Origin: GCA-001735895 sp964651385
GTDB taxonomy: Bacteria; Pseudomonadota; Gammaproteobacteria; GCA-001735895
Direction: 5' to 3'
DNA: 54,027 bases
Assembly: GCA_964651385.1 (NCBI GenBank)
Contig: CAZYYM010000010.1
Location: forward strand, 1-54,027
Shown: piece after piece, positions 34,145 through 42,081 of the stretch
How the letters are laid out: every line of letters begins with the position of its first letter
Numbering within the stretch: the first letter of the stretch is position 1
Notes under the pieces: generated by a model
What the model was told of the DNA's origin: nothing
What the model saw: the letters and a program-made list of their open reading frames with translations, nothing else
Databases searched by the model: none
Program-made: the position numbers and the translations under genes

Positions 34145-34200
34145 CTTGCAACTGATTTTGATAGTTTGGATGACAATAGTAATAGACTATCGGATCAGGT

Positions 34201-34227
34201 TAAAGAAATAACCGTGGATGTCGATAT
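34201..34227 (+). promoter_or_regulatory. Sigma-28 promoter of the cheA-cheB operon (second system)
   Basis: TAAAGAAA (34201-34208), an 11-base spacer and GTCGATAT (34220-34227) match the sigma-28 consensus well. They are almost the same as the chemoreceptor promoter at 480-506 (TAAAGAAT, GTCGATTA). Start is expected near 34234, with a leader of about 115 bases before cheA. Confidence 0.72.
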
Positions 34228-34349
34228 TTTCATTAGACAGATTTGCATAGCCCCGAAATATAGAAAAAACTCACCAATTTTTTCTAATTTGCACTATAAA
34301 AACTGTAACGCAATAGTAATTATTCAGCGAGACATAGGAGACCCACGAT

Positions 34350-36446
34350 ATGTCTATCGATATGGCTCAATTTCATCAGGTTTTTTTCGAAGAGAGCTTT
34401 GAAGGCCTGGAAGTAATGGAACAGGGATTAATGGAGCTTGAACCTGGAATTCCCGACTCGGATGTGATCAATAGTGTATTTCGTGCAGCCCATTCTATTA
34501 AAGGCGGAAGCGGTACTTTCGGGTTCAAAGATATCGCTGACTTTACACATGTGATGGAAACGCTGCTCGATCAAATGCGGGACAATGTTCGGCAAATTAC
34601 GGTACAAAACTCCGATATATTGTTGAAATCGGTCGATTGCCTGCGAGAAATGCTGGAATCAACTCAGAACGAAACGCCGGTCGATAAAGCCCGTGTCAAG
34701 GAGTATCAGCGGTCGCTCGAAATCGAACTGAGCTCCGGTTCGTCTGAGACTGCAAATAGTTCCAGGCCCGACGATAAATCGCAGGAAGAGATTGACTCTG
34801 GACATGTCGGCTGGTCGATTAGTTTTCGACCTGAAAGTCAACTTTTCCAAACCGGCAATGATCCCCTGTCTTTAATTCGTGAACTGGGTGAACTCGGTGA
34901 ACTGGAAATCAATATCGATACCTCAGAGGTGCCGGAATTTCACCTGCTTGAAAGTGAAGACTGTTACCTGAACTGGGAATTGACACTTGTCGGTGACGTC
35001 AAGCGAGAGCAGATTGATGAGCTATTCGCCTGGGTCGAAGATATCTGTGAACTCAAAATTCAGGCTTTGGGCTCGGAGTTGGTCGCAGATAAATCTGTCT
35101 CCTCGATCGTGCAATCTGTCGAAAACAAAGCTGAAGTTGTCGAGACTTTACCAGTCCCACAACGCCGAGCCAGTGATAGTGGTGGCCCCGGTGGTGATCG
35201 TCGAAAGAAGGACCGGCGAGGCTCGGGGTCGGGCGCCAATTCGATCCGAGTCGATACGGTTAAAATTGATTCCTTAATAAATATGGTCGGTGAGCTGGTA
35301 ATCACGCAGTCCATGCTTGGGCTACTCGGTGAGACAATAGACGATCATCAGAAAATTACACCGCAGGAAATCGAAAAATTGCGTGATGGAATCATGCAGC
35401 TTGAGCGCAATACTCGGGAGCTACAGGAAAATGTTATGCAGGTGCGCATGATGCCGATCAGTTTTACATTTTCCCGTTTCCCCCGCCTGGTTCGCGATTT
35501 GTCATCACAGATGGGTAAGAAAATTGAACTAAAAATGAGCGGTGAAAATACCGAGGTCGATAAAAATATAATCGAAAAAATAGGCGATCCGCTGGTTCAC
35601 CTGGTGCGCAACAGCCTCGATCATGGCATCGAAATGCCGAAAGACCGCGTGACCGGGGGTAAACCCGAAACGGGTATCATCCATCTCAATGCATTTCATC
35701 GCGGCGGTAACATCGTTATCGAAATTATCGATGATGGTAAAGGTATGGATAAGGATCTTCTGCGCCGGAAAGGTATCGAGAAGGGACTAATCAGTGAAGA
35801 GGATATTCTCAGCGATAAGCAGATATTCGATTTGATCTTTATGGCTGGATTCTCCACGGCAAGCGAAGTTACCGATGTCTCCGGTCGTGGTGTCGGCATG
35901 GATGTCGTCAGGCGAAATATTCTCGAGCTCGGAGGTAATGTCGAAATTGATTCCAGCCAGGGTATTGGCACCACTATGACGATTCGATTGCCGTTAACCC
36001 TCGCCATATTGGATGGTCAGACCATTCGAATTGGTGAGGAGCATTACATTGTACCGATTACATCAATTGTTGAATCGTTACAAATTAAGACCGAAATGGT
36101 GAATATGGTCAGTGGTCAGGGTGAAACATTTAAATTGCGGGGAGAATATATTCCGATCATTCGCTTGCACGATGTATTCGGCGTTGAATCAATTGAAAAT
36201 ATTATTCAGGAAGGATTGCTGGTCGTTGTTGAATCCGATGGACAACAAATGGGACTGCTAATCGATGAGTTGCTCGGGCAGCAACAGGTTGTCATAAAGT
36301 CTCTGGAGCACAATTACAAGAAAACTGAAGGGTTTTCGGGTGCGACGATTCTGGGTGATGGCCGTGTCGCACTTATTCTGGATATGCCCGGCGTCATGCG
36401 CCTTAACAAAAAAATGGGGCATTTGTCCCATATCAGAGCAGCTTAA
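34350..36446 (+). CDS. cheA: Chemotaxis histidine kinase CheA (second system)
   Basis: This second CheA has 698 residues. P1 carries H48 in FRAAHSIKGGSGTFGF. The middle region has a P2-like domain (SFRPESQLFQTGNDPLSLIRELGELG ... DICELKIQ). P3 starts near 305 (NSIRVDTVKIDSLINMVGEL). P4 shows LVRNSLDHGIEMP, DDGKGMD and GRGVGMDVV, and a P5 domain ends it. There is no receiver. Unlike the first CheA it lacks the EFEALLD repeats. It heads an operon running to cheB. Confidence 0.97.
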   Translation: MSIDMAQFHQVFFEESFEGLEVMEQGLMELEPGIPDSDVINSVFRAAHSIKGGSGTFGFKDIADFTHVMETLLDQMRDNVRQITVQNSDILLKSVDCLREMLESTQNETPVDKARVKEYQRSLEIELSSGSSETANSSRPDDKSQEEIDSGHVGWSISFRPESQLFQTGNDPLSLIRELGELGELEINIDTSEVPEFHLLESEDCYLNWELTLVGDVKREQIDELFAWVEDICELKIQALGSELVADKSVSSIVQSVENKAEVVETLPVPQRRASDSGGPGGDRRKKDRRGSGSGANSIRVDTVKIDSLINMVGELVITQSMLGLLGETIDDHQKITPQEIEKLRDGIMQLERNTRELQENVMQVRMMPISFTFSRFPRLVRDLSSQMGKKIELKMSGENTEVDKNIIEKIGDPLVHLVRNSLDHGIEMPKDRVTGGKPETGIIHLNAFHRGGNIVIEIIDDGKGMDKDLLRRKGIEKGLISEEDILSDKQIFDLIFMAGFSTASEVTDVSGRGVGMDVVRRNILELGGNVEIDSSQGIGTTMTIRLPLTLAILDGQTIRIGEEHYIVPITSIVESLQIKTEMVNMVSGQGETFKLRGEYIPIIRLHDVFGVESIENIIQEGLLVVVESDGQQMGLLIDELLGQQQVVIKSLEHNYKKTEGFSGATILGDGRVALILDMPGVMRLNKKMGHLSHIRAA

Positions 36447-36450
36447 TCAG

Positions 36451-36954
36451 ATGAATGAAGAAATTGCCATTGAAAACGATACGGATTCCAAAGCTGACCA
36501 ATATCTTACCTACGCAGTCGGCAAGGAAGACTACGGGGTGAAAATTCTCAGTGTCCGAGAAATACGCGGTTGGGAGCCGGTTGCGCGCGTACCCAATACG
36601 CCGACTTACATTAAAGGCGTGTTAAACCTGCGTGGAACTGCTGTTCCGGTGGTGGATATGCGTCTGAGATTGAATTTAGCTGATCCGAGTTATAACACCG
36701 CCACAGTACTAATTGTGTTACGCGCCGAGATCGATGGCGCAGAGCGTATCGCCGGAATTGTTGTCGATTCTGTATCGGATGTAATGAATGCCGGTAGTCA
36801 GGACGTCCGTAAAACACCTGATTTCGGTGAAACAGTCGATACCGAATTCATTACCGGTCTGGCTGATGTCGATGGAAAAATGGTGATGTTATTCGACGTA
36901 GATAATTTTATGCGGCATCCAGATATATACGATGCGCCCGCAGATACTGAATAG
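36451..36954 (+). CDS. cheW: Chemotaxis coupling protein CheW (second system, copy 1)
   Basis: The 167-residue product is a complete CheW domain (YLTYAVGKEDYGVKILSVREIRG, YIKGVLNLRGTAVPVVDMRLRL, AGIVVDSVSDVMN). I placed the start at ATG 36451, four bases after the cheA stop. The frame is open further upstream inside cheA, but that part has no CheW similarity. It is a paralogue of the next gene. Confidence 0.95.
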   Translation: MNEEIAIENDTDSKADQYLTYAVGKEDYGVKILSVREIRGWEPVARVPNTPTYIKGVLNLRGTAVPVVDMRLRLNLADPSYNTATVLIVLRAEIDGAERIAGIVVDSVSDVMNAGSQDVRKTPDFGETVDTEFITGLADVDGKMVMLFDVDNFMRHPDIYDAPADTE

Positions 36955-36972
36955 TTCAACAGGTTACCAGTC

Positions 36973-37470
36973 ATGAGTGTAGATCATCAAAATCACATTG
37001 CTACTTCGAAACTTGAATTTCTTACATTTACGCTCGGTAGTGAAATTTATGGTGTCGATATTCTCAGGGTCAGAGAGATTCGTGGTTGGGAGAAAATTCG
37101 AGAGCTACATGACACGCCGAAATATGTTAAAGGTGTTCTCGATTTGCGCGGCAACATTGTACCGGTTGTTGATTTACGTATTCGCTTCGGTGTTGAAAAC
37201 TGTGAATATACATCGACGACTGTGACGATAATCCTTGCATCAGGTGACGAAGATAACATGATGGGCGTAGTTGTTGATAGCGTTTCAGATGTTCTTGCGG
37301 TGGCTCAGGACCAAATTAAACAGGCACCCAACCTTGGCACGAAGATTAATACCAATTATATACGTGGAATGGTCACCCTGGCCGAGGAAATGGTGATGTT
37401 GGTCGAATCCGATAAGTTACTTGATACTGAGGAATTTGAAATATTGTCCAAGCTGGAAGGAGTCGCTTGA
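36973..37470 (+). CDS. cheW: Chemotaxis coupling protein CheW (second system, copy 2)
   Basis: This 165-residue CheW has LEFLTFTLGSEIYGVDILRVREIRG, YVKGVLDLRGNIVPVVDLRIRFG and GVVVDSVSDVLAVA. It is closely related to the CheW 18 bases upstream, indicating a tandem duplication with divergence. Two CheW proteins for one CheA may allow different receptor partners or CheW-only rings. The TGA at 37468-37470 is two bases before the ATG of the next gene. Confidence 0.96.
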   Translation: MSVDHQNHIATSKLEFLTFTLGSEIYGVDILRVREIRGWEKIRELHDTPKYVKGVLDLRGNIVPVVDLRIRFGVENCEYTSTTVTIILASGDEDNMMGVVVDSVSDVLAVAQDQIKQAPNLGTKINTNYIRGMVTLAEEMVMLVESDKLLDTEEFEILSKLEGVA

Positions 37471-37472
37471 TC

Positions 37473-38132
37473 ATGGCTGCCAAAAAATCTGCAAAAACGG
37501 TGCTTGAGTACGATCCTCTGGCCTGGTTGAAGGAAGATGAAAGTAAAAGCGAAAAGTCGGGCGGAAAAACAACCGGGCGCAAAAAAAATGCGCCCAAAAA
37601 AGTAAGTCAGAAGGCCGTAAAAAAGACATCTGGCAGCAAGTCGTCGACCGTTAAAGAGACTTTAAAGAATCCTGCGGTAAAAAAAGAAGATGCAATTACG
37701 GAAACCGCAGTAGTTGAAAATGTCAATTTTGGGTTTTTCGATACAGGAGATGAAGTTATGGATAGTGAAATAGTTGCCTTAGAAGCTGATACTGCGGCCA
37801 TTTCCCTGGGTCGCGCATTAACCATTAAAACTGTCGCTGAAATTAAACAATGTATCGATGAAAATCTGGCGTTGAATGGTGACATACGACTCGATTCGAC
37901 GGAACTGCAAAAAATAGATACCGCTGGGTTGCAACTATTATTCAGTTTGCAGAAAAGTCTCAATGACGACGGTCAGAACCTAACCTGGGCAAATAAAAAT
38001 TCGGCCATCGAATCAGCCGCCAGCCTTATTGGGCTGCCTGATTTATTTGGTAAAACCACGTTGGCGAGATATGGATTGTTCAAAGATGAGGCTGACGGAA
38101 ACAACCAGAATCCGGGATTTGGATTTTTCTAA
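37473..38132 (+). CDS. STAS-domain protein with basic linker and GFF motifs
   Basis: This 219-residue protein starts at ATG 37473 (a TTG at 37467 is the alternative). The N terminus AKTVLEYDPLAWLKEDESK is followed by a Lys/Ser/Thr-rich linker, then VNFGFFDTGDE. The C-terminal STAS-like domain (about 110-200) reads DIRLDSTELQKIDTAGLQLLFSLQK and has Thr where SpoIIAA proteins have the phospho-serine. It ends PGFGFF. Linker plus docking-like motifs suggest an adaptor in the array. I know no named homologue. Confidence 0.78.
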   Translation: MAAKKSAKTVLEYDPLAWLKEDESKSEKSGGKTTGRKKNAPKKVSQKAVKKTSGSKSSTVKETLKNPAVKKEDAITETAVVENVNFGFFDTGDEVMDSEIVALEADTAAISLGRALTIKTVAEIKQCIDENLALNGDIRLDSTELQKIDTAGLQLLFSLQKSLNDDGQNLTWANKNSAIESAASLIGLPDLFGKTTLARYGLFKDEADGNNQNPGFGFF

Positions 38133-38158
38133 ATCAGCAACGATAACCTATAAACCTG

Positions 38159-38719
38159 ATGACAATTGCTCCATCTACGCTAGATAGCGCTGAAGAGGTT
38201 GGCTGGAGCCACGTTCGCGAAACCATTCGCATGCTGTTTCTTGCGATTGCACAAATTGAAATAGCTTTGCGCGAGAGTAATGATTCGGTCGATCATCTTA
38301 CCGGGGCTTTTACCTCGATGGTAGGACGAGAAAACGAAATCGTCCGGTCTATCGATCAACTCTCAAGCGAAGGTGATGACGAGAAAATCTGCCAGTCTAT
38401 AAAAGATAATGCTGAAAAAGTGACAGAAAAGATGCAAAGCGCAATCGTTGCTTTTCAATTTTATGACAAGCTCACCCAACGATTAACCCACGTCGGTGGC
38501 AGCATGGAAGCGTTAAGTGTTTTACTGGGTGATGAGGCCCGTATTGGTCAAGTTGACGAGTGGCGTAAATTGCAGGCCGGGATCAAATCGAAATACAGTA
38601 TGACGGAGGAATACGAACTGTTTAATGCAGTAATGGACGGTGGAGATATCAGGGAAGCGATTCGTAAATTCAATGAAACGCAGCACTCAGATGTACAAGA
38701 CGACATCGAATTTTTTTAA
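38159..38719 (+). CDS. CheZ-like protein (putative CheY phosphatase)
   Basis: This 186-residue, mostly helical protein has no membrane segment. The helix IVAFQFYDKLTQRLTHVGG places Asp103 and Gln107 in a DxxxQ motif, as in the CheZ catalytic helix (DITGQ in the CheZ at 21293). After a further 73 residues it ends QDDIEFF, where CheZ has its CheY-binding tail. Length and layout therefore resemble E. coli CheZ (214 residues). It sits between a STAS gene and cheR, with the cheR GTG two bases after its stop. The phosphatase role is inferred; overall similarity to CheZ is low. Confidence 0.65.
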   Translation: MTIAPSTLDSAEEVGWSHVRETIRMLFLAIAQIEIALRESNDSVDHLTGAFTSMVGRENEIVRSIDQLSSEGDDEKICQSIKDNAEKVTEKMQSAIVAFQFYDKLTQRLTHVGGSMEALSVLLGDEARIGQVDEWRKLQAGIKSKYSMTEEYELFNAVMDGGDIREAIRKFNETQHSDVQDDIEFF

Positions 38720-38721
38720 TC

Positions 38722-39555
38722 GTGAATCCTGACAAAGAATTTGAGTTCACTAGTGATGATTTTGATTATCTTCGCGGTATTGTTACAAAAACAACCGGTA
38801 TTGTGGCGCCAGACGATAAATATACGATGTACTATTCGCGCCTGGCGCGTCGGTTACGTAGTCTGGGATTAGCTGATTTTGCCGCTTATCGAGAATATCT
38901 AAAAGCTAATCAGGAGACCGAAAGCATAGAATTGGTAAACGCAGTAACGACCAATCTGACCTCATTCTTTCGTGAAAAACATCATTTCGACTATATTCGT
39001 GAGACTTTGATACCAGAAAAAATTCGCAGTAATGATCGCCAAATTAACGTCTGGTCGGCCGGTTGCTCAACTGGTGAGGAGCCCTACACTATCGCTATGA
39101 CGCTGTTACAGGCTATACCTGACCCCAAACACTGGGACATCAAAATTCTCGCGACCGACATTGACTCGAACGTACTGAAAACCGGCAGTACCGGAGTTTA
39201 TGATGCCGGCCGTGTCGCCGATCTGGATATTGGCTTGCTACGTCGATATTTTAAAAAAGGCAGCGGACAGAATGCGGGCAAGGTCAAAGTCACTTCGGAT
39301 TTAAATCAATTGATTCAATTCAAACAGTTAAATTTGCTTCACGACTGGCCCATGCGTGACAAAATGGACTATATATTCTGCCGTAACGTGGTGATTTATT
39401 TTGATAAAGAAACAAAAGCAAGCCTGGTTGATCGTTTTGCCAATCAACTTCAGGATCAAGGAATTTTATTCATGGGGCATTCAGAATCGTTATATAAGAC
39501 CAGTGATCGGTTTAACTTGCTTGGGAAAACAATATATCAACTGGTAAACCCCTAG
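38722..39555 (+). CDS. cheR: Chemoreceptor methyltransferase CheR
   Basis: CheR (277 residues) methylates receptor glutamates using SAM. The signatures are NLTSFFREKHHFDYI, VWSAGCSTGEEPYTIAM (SAM-binding), IFCRNVVIYFD and GHSESLYK. Translation starts at GTG 38722. It is the only cheR in the window, so it may serve both CheA systems. The receptors seen here lack the NWETF-type tether peptide. Confidence 0.96.
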   Translation: MNPDKEFEFTSDDFDYLRGIVTKTTGIVAPDDKYTMYYSRLARRLRSLGLADFAAYREYLKANQETESIELVNAVTTNLTSFFREKHHFDYIRETLIPEKIRSNDRQINVWSAGCSTGEEPYTIAMTLLQAIPDPKHWDIKILATDIDSNVLKTGSTGVYDAGRVADLDIGLLRRYFKKGSGQNAGKVKVTSDLNQLIQFKQLNLLHDWPMRDKMDYIFCRNVVIYFDKETKASLVDRFANQLQDQGILFMGHSESLYKTSDRFNLLGKTIYQLVNP

Positions 39556-40194
39556 ATGCTAAGGAGGAACAAAGCTAATTTTCCGGCGACCTTGCCCGGT
39601 TTTGAGGGTATTAATCGCTATTGGGATAACCGAATGCAAAGTATTGCAGCAAAAATATTACCAGGTGAGTATTATGTTACTAACTCCAGTGAATTTGTGA
39701 CCACTGTGTTGGGTTCCTGTGTTTCTGCCTGTATTCGTGACTGTGCTACCGGCGTCGGGGGTATGAATCATTTTCTGCTACCGTTAAATAAAGGTGAGTC
39801 CTGGTCGGTGACCGAAATTGCCAGTCTCGCTAACCGGTATGGAAACTACGCCATGGAACATATGATTAACGATATTCTTAAGCAGGGTGGACGAAAGCAG
39901 AACCTCGAAGTAAAACTATTCGGCGGATCGAAAATAATCGAAAGCATGACCGACATAGGTAACAGCAATATTCGTTTTGTAAGGAATTATCTAAAAACAG
40001 AAGCGTTAAAGGTCGTAGCTGAGGATTTAGGCGGCATTAATCCACGCAAAGTGAGGTATTTTCCGCAGACCGGTAGAGTGCTGGTCAAACGGATCAGGGA
40101 TTTGCATAACGACACCATTATCAAGCGCGAATCTGCTTATATTGAATCGTTTGACGATGACATGACGCAGGGAAATATCGATTTCTTCGAGTAG
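39556..40194 (+). CDS. cheD: Chemoreceptor glutamine deamidase CheD
   Basis: CheD (212 residues) deamidates receptor glutamines. The catalytic Cys is in TTVLGSCVSACIRD and the His in GVGGMNHFLLP; KLFGGSKI is also conserved. The protein ends QGNIDFFE, nearly the same as the tail of the MCP at 30932. The start is odd: ATG 39556 directly follows the cheR stop with no ribosome site before it, while AAGGAGG (39561-39567) lies inside the first codons. The conserved LPGFEGINRYWD requires a start upstream of residue 13, and no other start codon fits. Confidence 0.95.
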   Translation: MLRRNKANFPATLPGFEGINRYWDNRMQSIAAKILPGEYYVTNSSEFVTTVLGSCVSACIRDCATGVGGMNHFLLPLNKGESWSVTEIASLANRYGNYAMEHMINDILKQGGRKQNLEVKLFGGSKIIESMTDIGNSNIRFVRNYLKTEALKVVAEDLGGINPRKVRYFPQTGRVLVKRIRDLHNDTIIKRESAYIESFDDDMTQGNIDFFE

Positions 40195-40260
40195 ACACCG
40201 ATGTATAGATGGCAGCGTATAATATCAGGTCAAAATAGAGTGAAAGGGAGGAAGTAGCTG

Positions 40261-41307
40261 GTGATAAGAGTGCTCATAGTAGACGATTCTTCGTTAATCA
40301 GACAGTTGATGACGAGTATACTCTCGGCCGATGCCGAAATCGAGGTGGTGGGTACTGCGCAGGATCCCTACGATGCACGCGAAAAGATCAAATCGCTCAA
40401 ACCTGACGTCATCACCCTCGACGTTGAAATGCCAAAGATGGATGGCGTCACTTTTTTACGCAATTTGATGCGCCTGCATCCATTACCGGTGGTCATGGTA
40501 TCTACTTTAACCGATGCCGGGGCCGGTATTACGCTGGAAGCTCTGGAACTCGGTGCGGTTGACTATGTGTCTAAACCGAAGATGAACTTCCAGCAAGGCA
40601 TGATGGCTCATGCAGACGAGATAGTCGAAAAGGTGAAAGCGGCGGCTAAGGCCAATATCAAGGGTGGTTATGTCGTACCGCCGGGCAAAAGAATACCGAT
40701 TGCAGGAAACCAGGCGCTGAAATTTAAAACCACCGATATGATCATCGCGATTGGCGCTTCGACAGGTGGTACCGAAGCGATCAGAGATATCCTTTGTCAG
40801 TTACCACCGAATACACCGGGTATTGTTATCAGTCAACATATTCCCGGGGCATTTAGCACCGCCTTTGCCGAACGTTTAAATCAAAATAGCGCCATGTCTG
40901 TTTCGGAAGCGAGTCAGGGGCAGCAAATTTTACCGGGCCACGCATACGTCGCGCCAGGAACTCATCATTTAAAGGTAAAACGCGATGGCGCCCGCTTTAT
41001 CTGTCAAATCGATGACGGTGAAGCGGTGAATCGTCACAAACCATCGGTTGAAGTCATGTTCAAATCAGTTGCCGAAAATGTCGGTGCCAATTCCTTATGC
41101 ATTCTTCTAACGGGAATGGGTGACGATGGATCGGATGCAATGGGCATGATGCGAGAAGCTGGTGCGCCAACCATTGCACAGGATGAGCAGTCCAGTGTGG
41201 TTTGGGGAATGCCCGGGGAAGCAGTAAGGCGCGGATATGCCGATGAGGTTTTGCCGTTACACCATATTGCTGAGAGAATTCTGTACTACGTTTCAAAACG
41301 CCAGTAA
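40261..41307 (+). CDS. cheB: Chemotaxis response regulator/methylesterase CheB
   Basis: CheB (348 residues) has an N-terminal receiver domain with D54 (VITLDVEMPKMDGV) and a C-terminal methylesterase. Its catalytic triad is Ser167 (GASTGG), His (ISQHIPGAFSTAFA) and Asp (LTGMGDDGSDAM). It removes receptor methyl groups after phosphorylation by CheA. GTG 40261 follows a strong GGGAGG (40246-40251). It ends the second operon. The first operon has no cheB. Confidence 0.97.
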   Translation: MIRVLIVDDSSLIRQLMTSILSADAEIEVVGTAQDPYDAREKIKSLKPDVITLDVEMPKMDGVTFLRNLMRLHPLPVVMVSTLTDAGAGITLEALELGAVDYVSKPKMNFQQGMMAHADEIVEKVKAAAKANIKGGYVVPPGKRIPIAGNQALKFKTTDMIIAIGASTGGTEAIRDILCQLPPNTPGIVISQHIPGAFSTAFAERLNQNSAMSVSEASQGQQILPGHAYVAPGTHHLKVKRDGARFICQIDDGEAVNRHKPSVEVMFKSVAENVGANSLCILLTGMGDDGSDAMGMMREAGAPTIAQDEQSSVVWGMPGEAVRRGYADEVLPLHHIAERILYYVSKRQ

Positions 41308-41373
41308 ATTCTGGATGGCCTAGATAACATGCTCTGATACTATGCAAGCCTACAACTGCCACGGGTTTTTGAC

Positions 41374-42081
41374 TTGCTGCAACAGATAACAATAATTGCC
41401 TTTGATCTCGACGATACGCTGTGGCCCTGCCTGCCGACGATAGAGTATGCCGAAGAAATGCTTTATGGCTGGCTAAATGCACAGTATCCGCGTATTACCG
41501 AGCGATATAACCGGGCTGAAATACTGGCAAGGCGAAAACAATTCACGATCGATAATCCTGATTGCCGCGTCAATATGACTTTGATGCGCCACGAATTTCT
41601 GCGTTTTCTGGCGACGGAATCGGATTATGATGCAGAAATTCTGGTCAGGGATGGATTTGATGTGTTTTTCGAGGCACGACAACAGGTCACTTTTTACGAT
41701 GACGTTTTACCGAGCCTCGAACGCCTGAAGCGAAGCTATCGTTTAGGGTCAATTAGTAACGGTAACGCCAGCATTGAACATGTCGGTCTGGGCCATATAT
41801 TTGAACATTCAGTCAGCGCTGCCGATCACAATGTAGCAAAGCCGGATAAAAGAATTTATCTCAAACTCGCGGAGCATTTTAAAGTGCTGCCCGAGCAGGT
41901 TCTTTATGTCGGCGATCATCCAGAATACGATGTAGTCGGACCCGAGCAGGCGGGTATGCCAGCGGTTTGGATTAATCGTCAAAAAATACCGTGGCCTGAT
42001 GATTTGCCGGAGCCACGGTTTCAGGTTGCTGATTTGCGAGCGCTAGAAGAATTACTGGCAAAGTGTCGAACAAGCCAGTAA
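41374..42081 (+). CDS. HAD-IA family phosphatase (YigB-like)
   Basis: The 235-residue product carries the HAD motifs: FDLDDTLWP near the N terminus (nucleophile Asp), SNGNASIE (motif II), KPDKRIY (motif III lysine) and YVGDHPEYDVVGPEQAGM (motif IV). Helical cap residues lie between motifs I and II. The best match in layout is YigB-type FMN or nucleotide phosphatases, but the substrate cannot be read. Translation seems to start at TTG 41374. It is separated from cheB by 66 bases. Confidence 0.85.
   Translation: MLQQITIIAFDLDDTLWPCLPTIEYAEEMLYGWLNAQYPRITERYNRAEILARRKQFTIDNPDCRVNMTLMRHEFLRFLATESDYDAEILVRDGFDVFFEARQQVTFYDDVLPSLERLKRSYRLGSISNGNASIEHVGLGHIFEHSVSAADHNVAKPDKRIYLKLAEHFKVLPEQVLYVGDHPEYDVVGPEQAGMPAVWINRQKIPWPDDLPEPRFQVADLRALEELLAKCRTSQ

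Noticed and set aside
36340..36450. N-terminal extension of the first CheW of the second system into cheA
   Set aside because: The extra 37 residues are an out-of-frame reading of the cheA end without CheW similarity; ATG 36451 fits the family.
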